Assembly (NCBI GenBank): GCA_022747635.1
Contig: JAKTNV010000009.1
Coordinates: forward strand, 66,060,177-66,124,176
Source: Hetaerina americana
Lineage: Eukaryota > Arthropoda > Insecta > Odonata > Calopterygidae
Reading direction: 5' to 3'
DNA: 64,000 nt
The first letter of the stretch is position 1. Every line of letters begins with the position of its first letter. The notes beneath the pieces are model-generated. The model had not been told where the DNA came from, made no database searches, and worked only from the letters and a program-made list of their open reading frames with translations. Positions 11,345-22,860 of this stretch are shown in pieces. The position numbers and the translations under genes are program-made.

Positions 11345-14300
11345 TAGTTATATTTGATCTTGAAGGATTAGTCGCGATCGGCGGAGTAGAAAAGATAGAA
11401 GAGCAAGTATTTGACCCTATCGGCAAGATGGTCCTTGAACACTTTGGGGACATCGTATTCGCATTTAAGAGAATTTTAGGTTATGTTTGGAGTTGCGTGA
11501 AAAAATTGACTAGTCCTCTGAGATAATATTTGCTTCGGGTTTTTCCCCTATTAAACTGTCTGTATTATGACAATATTTTGGACGGTAGCTTCATACTTAC
11601 TTCCTGGTGATTGGGAAGTTTAAAAATGTTATGGGTCGTAATAATGTGTAACATGGTTTTGAATCCATCCGAATAGCAAGGCTTTCTGTCAGGTCTTCTA
11701 TCCTTTTCCTCATGTTAGTCACTTAGGCTAAATACCACAAATCGTCGCAGACCTTCGGAAATTCTATAATGGAAATCTTTTTGCGTGCTGGGAATATATA
11801 AAAAATCTCATCCTCTTCTAGGTCAATAATCCAATTTTCAATTGGAATAATATTTACTTTGAATCACAAAAATTTCCACCATTTGGAATCCCTTAGCTGT
11901 CATTCATCTCACGATCAACGGTGATTTAGCAAGATGGAGGATTTTTCAAAATAACAGTTTAGATAAAACGGTGAACTACAGGATATCTTTTGATGGTTAT
12001 TCTGGCCTTAAGTAACTGTGACATATCGAACATTTATATTTCTTTTATTTGCTTAGATTGTACTTAGGATATTAATAAAAGTATTATATTCTTGCTTTGC
12101 AGGAGAGATAGTTTGCAGAAAAAGACATGGCGCAAAAGAGGAGAAGGAGAAGAGGTGAGCCTAATCAGCCTAATATGATGAACTAAATCAAAGCAAGGCC
12201 TAGCAACATCTACATCAGCAAAATATATACATCTACACACTACCCCGTAAATGTTTTTAAATACCTGAACTTGTGATAATCGGGTACAATGTGTTCTATA
12301 AAAACTTACTTCTGTGTGCGTACCTAATTTTTCAGTTTCCCCAAAGTCATAGGAAACTAAGGGTACAATAAACTACGCGTTTCTACGGGTAATCATAGTT
12401 TCTAAGTTAGAGGTGTCACCAGCAAAATTTTACAATGGACTACACGGAACCACACCGACTTAAGAACCAACTTATCGTTGATTTACCATAATTATTTTTA
12501 CTCACACAATTAAAATCATAAATTTTATCGAATTTACTGTTGCCATTCCTTTATAATCACGATAAACTTAAACATTTTCGCGAATGCATGCAGTTCCGTG
12601 GAGCGTTTCGGTCGGTTTGCGACCTATTATTTGTGGGCATGTTGATTGTATTCATGGACTCTTTTCGAAAATGAACTTAAGCAGCCATTTGATGGAATTT
12701 AATCTTAAATAGGATCGTATGAAGTGACAATCTTCATCCGCGAGGAAGATGTTAAAATTTGCGATTCATTAATCCCTATCTACGATCTCAAAATCATCTA
12801 TTAACCTATTGACCATCTATTAGTGGAGAGTTAATATCATTTGGCAGCCATCGCATTGCTTGCATATCTCGAAAAAAATTATTCCTCTATTCCGCCGAGT
12901 GATAGATCATTGCATTTCGATCCGATGTGGCCCGGCTGCTCTAACTTATGAACACTGATTTGTGACTCGAGAATCAGAATGTACCCCATGCTAGAATTTC
13001 AAGGTTGAATCCAAACGAAATAACATTGGTTCCATGTACCGGAAAAAATAATTTTGACAGTGTATCGGAATACGTACCTAACGATCGGCCGTGCAACTCG
13101 AAATATTCCCTCTCTTGCCACACCGATGATCGACGGGATTCCGCTGTCATTCGTAATCTCCTTTCACATCACGTGCATTTGGTTTTTTTCCCCCTACACG
13201 TTCCTTTTATTTCCCGCGATTCTTCCGACGCAATTAATGAACGGGATATCGAGCTTTGAAAATAATTAATCGGTGAAAATAAAGAAAATGTCGGAGTTAC
13301 GTGGAGCCAAGCGGAGGTGGTGGTCGTACAAATAAAATCCACGCTTCCAGGTCTTCCCGTTGGCATCGTTTGGTGTTGCGCGGGTGAGTTCGTTACGGCT
13401 TTATTACTCCCGTTTTTTTTTTCCCGTCAGCGAAGAGGAGTTTCTATCGGATGCGACGGATGATTTTGTTTCAGGGAAGGTGGGTGGAAAGTTGTGAAAA
13501 GCTATAGTTCGTTAAAGCGAAGAAAAGAGAGGCGAGGATGGGGTATTTATTATTTTTTTTCGAAGTTTTTCAAGTTCAAATTCAATCTCATTTGAAGGAA
13601 GGGAAAAAAATAAAAGAATGAAGGTTTCGAAGTGATGATGTTCTGGGCTCCGATCCGGTTCAGCGTGTGTGAGCTTTCCGATTCGTCGAGATATCCATGC
13701 GCCGTCGATTTTCATTTGTCCGCTTCTTGTCAATCGCGAATAAGTTTTTCCTTTTTTTTTGCTTCGACTCCGCGTACGCTGTTAGTGTTACGTGTGCCAG
13801 GGAGAAAAAAAATAAATCGTGAAAATGAATTGAGTCGTTGAAGACTGTGTTGTGATTTTGGGACAGGTGGGTCGTGACTTGTTTCCGATCGCCGATTGTT
13901 TGAGTCTTCAGGAGTGAGAGGAGATCCTCAAAAACTCGGAATTAAAAAAAAACATATTCTCTTAAAGCAACGACATGAAAGGACTGGTGGTAAACCAGTA
14001 TGCATCGCGCACGTTTCAAAAGTACTCTGATGAATTTACCACCAACATTCCAATTTTGAATGTATATATTCGTCTTTTCATAGTAATATTCCATGATAAT
14101 TTACGCCATGGCAGAAGGTATGCAGAGTTAAATCGCCGTGAAGATGTAACCACATATCAATATTAGGTGAAAAATTCTTCATTTTCTATAGATTTAGTCA
14201 AGGTACAATTAATTCAGTCGGCTATCTAAATCAATCACAATTTTAACCTAGTTTTCATGTGTCTTTTCTGAATTCCTAACCCTTGGGTTGCATGCGTCTT

Positions 14301-14686
14301 TTATATCATCGCATGCGTCATTTAATGTAAAATGATTAACGGAAATCTATGAAAGTTTATCCAATAAAAATTTGGACAGAATATCTATGATGAAGTGTAT
14401 TTGAGTTGAATATATAGATTGAATTAATCTAGTCAAGTATAATTTTGCCTTACGCACTCGATATAATCTCAATACGTAATTTCAAGGAATTGAGGCTAAA
14501 TATTATGTAAAACTCTTTGCCGCAATATAAATGAATAACATCAAAACTCGCGGGAATCCCGCGTTCGTGTAAAGCAAGGAAAAGGTAGAAGAAAATTAAC
14601 TGTTTTCGAAGTGAAATTTATAGATTTATCTGGAAATCTCCCATGTTTGTTGTTCTCAGATGCCGACGATTCCGCCGCTATTCCAT
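11345..14686. other. AT-rich intronic sequence, no gene seen
   Basis: Contains short overlapping ORFs at 13005-13840 on both strands with no recognisable family, and otherwise nothing beyond the candidate exon at 12103-12154. Confidence 0.5.
12103..12154 (+). other. candidate plus-strand exon, antisense to scro intron
   Basis: A good acceptor (TATTCTTGCTTTGCAG) and a consensus donor (GAG|GTGAGC) flank 52 nt. An ATG at 12127-12129 opens MAQKRRRRR before the donor. This could be a 5' exon of an antisense or noncoding transcript, or chance splice-site matches; nothing else supports transcription. Confidence 0.15.
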
Positions 14687-14735
14687 GTAGCACCTTCAGG
14701 TTTATTTGAGCAAGAAGAATCCGTAGATTAAAATC
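14687..14735 (-). repeat. local dispersed repeat, copy 1
   Basis: About 49 nt running from GTAGCACC through TTCAGGTTTATTTGAG to GATTAAAATC. It matches the copy at 14954-15015 but lacks 7 nt after GTAGCACC and a few nt in the middle. Strand is assigned by analogy with the CCTGAAG motif read on the minus strand. Confidence 0.75.
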
Positions 14736-14953
14736 GTTTGGAACTATTGAAATTGCTTGGATCATTTCTTGGATTGCTTGGAATTCTGGTTATCATGGAT
14801 ATGAATAACTTCTCCACTGAATTTAGGAACGGGATTACATATATATTTATCCCCGTGTAATCGATTTCACTGCCAAAAACGCAAAAATACAAATTTTCCA
14901 ATAATATCCAGTTTACGATTACGATTATTTCCATTCATTAAAAATGCTTCGCA

Positions 14954-15015
14954 GTAGCACCGGTGCCATCTTCAGGTTTACTTGAACATAGAAGAAGAAT
15001 CCTTGGATTAAAATC
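14954..15015 (-). repeat. local dispersed repeat, copy 2
   Basis: Longer copy of the 14687-14735 repeat, some 265 nt away in the same orientation. On the minus strand it reads CCTGAAGATGGCACCGGTGC, in which GCACCGGTGC is a perfect 10-nt palindrome. The architecture resembles the right arm of the inverted repeat at 63489-63529. Confidence 0.75.
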
Positions 15016-17199
15016 TGGTTTCTCAGGGTTTCTCGGGTAAAATCAGACCGGGAATGAAGTTGTGTCTAGTTCTTGTAGAATAAAATCTGAAGACAGTATT
15101 TCCGCATAAATAACAAAAGCGATAACCGCACACGATGAGCATCTGAGATCCCGCTGCAGGTGCCCTTAATGGTACTGTCGGGGAGGGAGTGTGATTGGAT
15201 GACGCGTGAGAGGAGATGTGCAGGGCTAAGAATTTAGGGAAAGGGGGGTAAGGGATATGGAGAGGTCGTGCGTATTATACGAGCCACTTATGTTGCCCAG
15301 GGAACACGGATTGGCTTTATGTTCTTACTCTGGAATTCCAATATCAAAACGTACCCACCCATCCCATCCACTCACTCCCCTCCCCACCTGCCGTAGTAGT
15401 AGCAGCACGAGGGGTTGAGTATAAGGGGAGTGAGGGAGATACCATCCCTTTACAAATCCCCTTCCCTCCTTCTTTCCCGGTAATGTACGTAATTAATGTT
15501 CCCCGATTTGAGAGATGTGGGTGGGCGGGGCGAGAGGATGGGCGTGATACAAGTGGGGACCGAAGATGAAAGGGTCGCCTCTTCCCGGAGTGGTCCAACG
15601 GTGGCGTGGGAGAAGATCCCAACCCATACTCAATCACTCACCTCTTCTCGTAACTCAACGAATTATCTCGGCTCCTCACAGTGCCACTCTCCTGGCACAA
15701 AATGAGTTTGCATGTCAGCCCATGCCAGATATTGTAAAGGAAATATTTCCCCATTAATTACACTTAACGAATTCTAATCCCTAAACAGTTCCTAGTTTTC
15801 ATATTGGAAATGTGGAGACTCACAATGGCAAAGGTTCTTCACTTTTCTGGAAATATTCATCCGTTTATGAAAGAAACTGTAACTACAATTTAAAGATTAT
15901 TTCAAATTTAAATGGTGAAATTATCATAATATCAATTTTCAGAGGGGGAGGTTTTTATTGAGTGATTTTTCGAATCAGTCTTAATGGTTGTTTTAAGTCT
16001 ATTTTTTTATTCGTAAGGATAGATTTATTGTTACAAATCTATCCTAACGAATCCTCCGCACCTTTGGAGCGCTTGTAATTGAAGACAACAGATCCTTTGC
16101 TTCACGGATAATTTTATCCTTTTGAAAATAATCAGCCCCTGGAGAAGATGCTAAGTGATTATTGGAAATAATGTATGTATTTATTTTTAAATTCTAGAGT
16201 AATTATGCGTGATAATGTAATATATGTCATCAAATAAATATATTGGTGAATTTAGACGGTGGAAAACTTTAAAGAAAAACATTGCCGGAAAATCTTTTCT
16301 ACTGCGACGAGTAGCTGGCCTATTTTTTTTAAGAAAATTGCATTGTGTGGGGTTGAACTTGAAGTCAAAAAATTAATGACCAAATGTATTTTAGTCATTC
16401 CTAATGAAAATAGAAAACATTTACAACAGTATATTGCATATTTTAACCAGTAGGTATACATAGATACCAGAAAACCTTGGCGAAATATATCGTAGCATAT
16501 ATAATACTTAAGAATCTTGACCGTTGGAATCAGTGAAAGGCGTACACACCAGGCTTGGATATTTATCGACGACTTTTATTTGCTACTGTCTTAGAAATAT
16601 AGAATAGTTCAACTGTATGAAATTAGGAAAAATGTAGGTGTATTTTTCATTTGTAAACCCTAAAATTAACACACGGAGAAGATATATACGGGTACACCTG
16701 TGCTCCAAAAAAAAACCTTATTTATAAGGTGGTCTAAATTCAAACCAGAAAAACCGGAATGAATTTTAAAGTTGTTATTCTGTCTTGAGCAAATGTAGAT
16801 AAATCGAGAAATTAAGATTGATTCTAAAATTTAAATCTTAGATCTTCACAGAAACAAGTGTACTGCCACTATTCAACGTAACAGCTGACAAAAGAACTCT
16901 AATGAGGAGCGACATGATAACAAATGATTCCGAGCTGACGTACGGGGGAGATGGGACCGTACTTAAATTAATGGTCAAAAGGGAAACATTTTAATAAAGT
17001 ATCACATTGCCATTTCCTGTGGAGCAATGTATCGCCTTTGGAATCTCCTTTCAAGTCTCAAAAAGACGGAAGGCATTAATTACGAGAGAATCTGAAAGAA
17101 ATTTTCGCGTTTTAGGAATCGATCAATGGATAAGGAATGAAATTAAGGGCGAGGGGGAAAACCTGAAATTTTCGTGGAAATAATTAAAAAATAATAAAA
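15016..17199. other. intronic sequence, no gene seen
   Basis: A moderately GC-rich stretch at 15340-15680 gives Pro/Ser-rich ORFs on both strands without homology; the remainder is AT-rich with nothing recognised. Confidence 0.5.
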
Positions 17200-18480
17200 T
17201 CTCGGGGGGAAGGGGGGGGGGTGAAGTTCAATCATTTAATATTATTATTATTATTTTCCATGCCATTTTTTTCTATTCTTTGCAAGCTCCTCAGGCAGTC
17301 TTTAAGGATGGGGTTCCGGAGGAATTTCCTGGGAGGTGCCGGGATTTCGGCGGTGGGGAGGGAGATGGAGGAGTGGATAGAGGGGCGTAGAGGGGAACGG
17401 TGTTCTGGGGGAGGGGGGTCGGAATGGCCGGGAGTAGGGGAGCTGTTTGTAGAAGCGAATCAAAATTCATAATTCCTTCAGGAAGGGGAAGGGGAATCTC
17501 CCTGATGAGGGATACGGGGGTGGTTTTTTTGCATGGTGGAGGTTACTGGATTTTTTATCTTTTTAGGGAGATGTGGAATTCTTGGAGGGGGAACGAGAGA
17601 GAGAGAGAATGGGGGAGGATTACGTATGCGGAAAGGGACGTTCGGAGATGTGATGGTGGGGATGGGGAGGTTTTAGGGGTGAAGAAGTTTTTAGAGTCCC
17701 GGCAATGGATGGGGTTGGCTCGCGAATGGATGGTAGCGGGAATAAGGGTGGTGGAGGGTTAGGGAATCCACCGATTTCGATGGAATGTTTTTTTTCTTCG
17801 GGGGAGGAAAAGTTCCGTGCGTTGATGTAAGCGGAGGAGAACGGATAAGGGAGCTTTGGGTTTGGAGACGGAGACGGGTGGGGTGGGGAAATCGAGATTT
17901 TTTTCAGAAATATAAATTTTATTTTCTATTTCTTGGGTGGGGTGCGGAAAGGGAGCCCAGTCATTTCTGGTACCTTTTAAAAACGAACGTATCTACGGAG
18001 GACTTTGTTAGCAGGAGGTTTGGGATATGTGGATAGGGCCGTGTGACTTATATCCTTCTCCTCGTGTTTGTGTGTGTATGAGTGGGTGGGGTTCGGGCAT
18101 GGGGAGAGTTGAGAACAGTGGGAGCGGTGGTGGGGAGAATTAAAGTTGGATCTCGTCATAGAGGGGATTTCAAAACTTGATTCCTTTCGTGATTTCTTCG
18201 TTGTTTTTTTATCTTCCTCCCCTTTCCTCTCCCTAACAGATCGTTCCCATGTTTCCACGGGACGTTGGCGGAGGGGAAATACTGCTGCGTTCGCAAACTT
18301 TTCTTCCGGCGTGTGTGCTTTTGGGACAAAAAAAACGGTTATGGGGTGATATTGCATCCACATAATTTTCTTTTTTTTCCATGTGTCCTCCGAGCGTTTG
18401 CTCATTCATTCGCGTTTCCAAATCCAACGTGTGTGTATGTCTGTGTGCGTGGTTGGAGGGAGGGGATCATTCGTCATACG
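17200..18480 (+). other. G-rich intronic stretch with G-quadruplex potential
   Basis: The plus strand is G/T- and G/A-skewed over about 1 kb, opening with runs of six and ten G at 17205-17221 and repeated GGGG tracts to about 18140. The ORFs here translate into Gly/Arg/Trp-rich strings typical of G-rich DNA, so none is called. Confidence 0.45.
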
Positions 18481-21266
18481 TAACGCTAGCTTTGAAAAAA
18501 ATGGTATACTTTTTATGTGAGGAGGACAAAAATTTTCAATCACAAATGTGGACCTAAGAGCATGTGAGACGACGGATTTGATAAAATCTACATAAATTGT
18601 TTGGTAACTTTCATTAATCTGGAGACGGTGTGTTTATAGAAAATGATTAATTTAAAAACCTGAGTGTTATCTTATTCTATTCCCAGAAGGAAAACATTTC
18701 TTTTCATCAACGTTGTCACTGCCCTTTGCCTAATATTTCAGTGGTGCCGTATCGGTCAAATGTTTTCTGGAAACTGTACGCTGAAAACAGCTAATAAATA
18801 TTGCAATTCTTTAAGGATATTCTAAAACCTTTTTAATATAAAAACCTCTCGAGAAGGTCACAATCATTTTTTGAGATACACCCTCGTACGTCTATCTCCC
18901 TCCAAGTTTTTGAAAATTCTCATTGTTCTCCCTTGAATACACTTACTCAACATACTATATTCTCCTCCTTCATAATCTGCAATTTTCAGTTGCTTCTTTG
19001 TATCTTCGCCGTCCCTTTTTTCTTTCCACTTTGAATATTATTCAACAACCTTTCCTCTTCAAATATTACTCATTAGTTTTGTGTTTCATTTCATGTATGC
19101 TATTTTCCCGTTCTTCTCCATAATTATTTCTTGATTGAATCTCAATATACGTTTATAGTTTCTGTTGATGACCAAGTTTCATATGCATACAACTCCAAAT
19201 CATGATTTTCATAATTATTTTCATTACGTTATAAGTTCTCTGCAAGGAACTCCCTCCTCGTACATGCTTCTTTACTCGTAATCTACGTAATTTCTCCTGA
19301 TTTTCTTTCTGTTTTTACCATTCATCCTTAATAATACCAAAATAATATTAATGTTCAATTTGTTGCTTATACTTTCCAATTTTGATATTTTATCTTACTG
19401 GAGTTCAGAGTTAATTTATCTTATTTATTTTTATTTTTCAGGATTTTTCTTCATTTCAATTATTTCACATTGAATACAGTTCAAATTTCAGGATTGAAAT
19501 TGTGGATCTTATCCATTACGAAAAGAAAAATTGCAGCTTTGTCAATTCCAATTAATGTTTTAGTCTTACAACCCGGGTTTTAATAAATAGAATCATCTTT
19601 GGGTGAAGATGATACTGCGATACCTAATGATGATATCGTGATACCTGAAGAATATATTATATATTGATACCCAGGGCGTTACATAACAGTTAAATCCATT
19701 GGTCGATAGGCTAACTAAAAAACCATCTTCATCAAGAGTATTTTAATTCTAAAATTTATTTAGTATTAACACCCTCAACCCCTAATAGATTTCCTGTTTT
19801 GCGTCCTTTTTAATTTGTCCTATGTACATGTCTTTTGGTCGTCTTCGTGTTCTCTTCCATTACGTTTCTAACTGATCCATTTTGTGTCAAGGCGTTTTCA
19901 ATCTATTTAGTCCTTTGTCCTGATAAACAAAAATATGAGTACCCAAAAATCTTACTTAATTAGCTCCCCAGCTTTATCTTTTCCTACCTTCAGCCCATGC
20001 ATATCTTATCATTTCCAACACTATTGAGTAAAAAAGCATGACTAGCTAATAATGTAGAGGTACCTTTCACTTCCCTACCTATCCCTACCCATCCCGTTTC
20101 TCTGTGTGATATTCTTACATTCGCAGTCGCATTCATGTATAGGTACAAACTCGTGCTATTAGTAGGTTCGTTAAATTTGACCACTCTGGTCTATCGAGCG
20201 CCCTTTTCAAATCCCCGAATCGGTAAAAAAAATCCTGATTTTTATCCCATTGCCCTCTTTAAACGCTCTCATAATTAATATAAAATCACGAAATGTGATA
20301 TTAGCCAGATTATTTATTTTGCCATATTTATATAAATTTTCATTGAAAGGAGAATAAATATGCTAAATATTAATTAATGCCTACATTGAATTTCATGCCA
20401 TTGTGCGAAGAGAGAATTCAGAGTGCTAAGGTTCATGCATTTCATACAGAAATAGCGTATTTTATTATGTTTATATTGAGCCAAATATTTTTATTTTTAG
20501 AACAAAATTTAAACATTTTTGTGTCATTAAAACTAATATTTACATTTAAATATTGGAAGTGATTCAAGTGGTGGCACTGTCAGAACAGTTCTTAGAGAAA
20601 ATATAATCTACAATTGCAAGGAAATATACATTCTGTTATGAGCATGATCAAATTTCGGGATTTATTTTACGTTGGTGAACATTTTACTTTAGGCTTTAAA
20701 TTATGATTTTATTTTCATCTTGACAAATTGCACAACTTCCCATCTTAGCGTAAATATGTTTTAAAATTGTTACACCATCAGTCAATTAATAATTCTTAAA
20801 TTATAAACTTGTTAATTGCTTTAATACCGATATGAATCTTTAAGTGCACAAAAACAAGTAAACATCTGAACGGCTAAAGTGAATAGTTTCAAGTGCGTAG
20901 ACGGAGAATACTGAAATCTCGATATAAAAATTTATTTACTCAACAAATAAGGTATTTTATAGGAAGCCCACTGCGTTATATTTATTCATTGTATTTCAAT
21001 CTTTAATGAAATTATAGCTAACAGAGAAGTACATAACGTTAATTTTGGAAGTTGTGGTTTTTGAAAAAAAAATGAGTTGACTGCTTTCAATTTAATGTCA
21101 GGTAGAATTTGATAATCCATTAGATATTAAGGTGGTCTTTTCAGAGAAGAAATATTAAGTTTCTATAAAAACATTTGTTTTTAATTAAGCGATAGAAAAT
21201 CATGATTCTGGGGGATTGGGAAAAAGGCTTAAAAATCTAATTAAATTACCTCAACACCCAGCTCAC
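18481..21266. other. AT-rich intronic sequence flanking helix-3 exon
   Basis: No exon beyond 21267-21353. It contains TTCAAGTGGTGG at 20563-20574, a good NK-2-type site, and a small stem at 19594-19615 (ATCATCTT/AAGATGAT). Confidence 0.5.
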
Positions 21267-21353
21267 CTGGTTCTGTGCATTCTGCTCCGCCATCGCCTTT
21301 TCTTTCGCTTGCCTCTTGCATTTATAGCGATGGTTCTGGAACCAGATTTTCAC
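21267..21353 (-). CDS. scro: scarecrow, homeodomain helix-3 exon
   Basis: This is an 87-nt internal exon of 29 codons, phase 0 at both ends, with a TTTCACAG acceptor and a CAG|GTGAGC donor. It starts at homeodomain position 45 and encodes VKIWFQNHRYKCKRQAKEKA followed by MAEQNAQNQ. It therefore holds the DNA-recognition helix, with W48, F49, N51 and R53, and with Tyr54, which defines the NK-2 class and gives preference for CAAG sites. The KCKRQAKEKA stretch after the helix matches scro/NKX2-1 rather than vnd/NKX2-2, which has KTKRA. Position 56 is Cys, as I recall for fly scro, where vertebrate NKX2-1 has Met. Joined to the 6578-7138 exon, the frame runs on without a break into SSPRRVAVPV. 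Residues 1-44 of the homeodomain must come from an upstream exon at a higher coordinate, which I could not find in this window. Confidence 0.96.
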
Positions 21354-22319
21354 CTGTGAAAGTACAGACATTCAAAATCAATACTAATTTCTTGCTCTTT
21401 TGCAAACACTAGTTACTCCTAGGATATACATTTATAGAAGGCAAAAAATGAGAGAAAAACGGAAAGAGAAAATTACTGGTGTCTGATGCAGCTATTCAAA
21501 AAACAAATTGAACAATAAAGGGGAAATGTGTATTTTTAATTTTCAACGCGATTTTAAAATATCTTTTCTGAGTTTGGTAAATTAATATTTTATATTAATT
21601 AATGGTGATTTTAATAATATTACTATTTAATCTAATTTAGAATAATTTAATGAATTTTCCATTGAATGTACACTTGATTTTTCACTGGGAATAATTATAA
21701 CAATTCATCGAGCAACAATTTAATTCTTCTATAAAAATTATCTCAGCCAACTTTTTGTGAATCACATCTACCTTAATTTAAAATGCGTTCACTGGGCCCA
21801 TGGTAATCACTAGTTTTCGTAGTCTGGTAAAAAATTGATTACTTGTAAGAAATGGTTTAAAAATCAATCAAACGCGGTTAATTTTGCAGTGAGGGTGGGG
21901 GGCCTTTTCGTTGCTTTCAGAGAGGGTATCTTTGTGTAGAAAACTAGAAGGAAAGTCAACAAAGACATTAAAGTGGAAAAAATGAAGACATTGGGTAAAT
22001 CAAGGTTCAGCATAATGGCAGTTAGGGCCAACGGTCATTATAAAAAGAGATGATCCCTAGAAAGTAGCCTTCTGACAATAAATATCTCTTGAGGTATTTG
22101 CTAATTACTCACGTAATAAACTTAATACTCAAGTCTTCAGAACTTAGCTGATCTACGTTGATTTGTTCAGACAAAAATACACGTCTGTAGTTGCACCATG
22201 CACAAAACCCAGCCATTTAGGCCCTCTTTTTATTATGATTTTATAGCCTCACACCGACAAGTGTTTGTCATCTTTTCCTAAGGGATCGTTCCTTTATCAC
22301 GTGAGAGAACTCTTCCAAT

Positions 22320-22860
22320 TATATTTAACTCGGCTTACGCCGCTCACTCAATTGCAAAGGATCCTCAATCCACCTCCACCTCGTAGCAGCGTCGAGTAAA
22401 TCTTTTTTTTTTACCCCCATTTCCCCTCGAAATTTCCCTGCGAAGAAGATCAAAGCATCTCGACGGAAGTGGTGGGGCGTGGTTCGGGGGTGTGTGGGTT
22501 CTGTTTTGCCGTCGGTACCGTCCCGGGGCGACATTTTGTGGGAGCGGAGGGAGAGGTGCCTTGAATGGGTGAATAGGCCTCGTCGGAGGTAGGAGAGGGA
22601 GGGAGGGATGAAGGGGGCGGAGGAAGACGGCGTCGAGCCCGTGCTCTCCCAGGCGTGACGGGCGGTAATAAGCGCGAGCACAGGAGAAGACGGAAGATTT
22701 AGCCACCCCTATATACATATATATATATATATGTATATATAGAGGAAGGTGGCTGAATAGGATCTCGGGATCTCGAAATGTAAAATTGGGCGGACGCGGA
22801 TGGGCGAACTTGGTGCCGTTAAGTTTGAGGAGTCCTTTTTTGTGTGAGGAGGGATCTTCT
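22320..22860. other. CpG-rich intronic patch 1 kb upstream of helix-3 exon
   Basis: GC-rich, G-skewed on the plus strand from 22460 to 22680. Minus-strand ORFs are Pro/His/Arg-rich with no homology. The block contains the AT-cored hairpin at 22701-22754. Confidence 0.5.
22701..22754. repeat. 54-nt inverted repeat with TA-rich core
   Basis: AGCCACC at 22701-22707 pairs with GGTGGCT at 22748-22754, and the interior CTATATACATATA / TATATGTATATATAG also pairs, with small bulges. The ends are GC-rich and the centre is a TA array. Confidence 0.7.

Larger units (their letters stand above)
7139..21266 (-). other. scro: scro intron between helix-3 exon and terminal exon
   Basis: This 14,128-nt intron is bounded by GTGAGC at the 21266 side and a CAG acceptor at the 7139 side, both read on the minus strand. 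It splits the protein between the basic tail after the homeodomain and the NK2-specific domain, in phase 0. No other coding exon with recognisable homology was seen inside it on either strand. It holds the hairpin at 10365-10455, the local direct repeat at 14687/14954, two CpG-rich patches and a G-rich stretch, listed separately. Confidence 0.88.
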
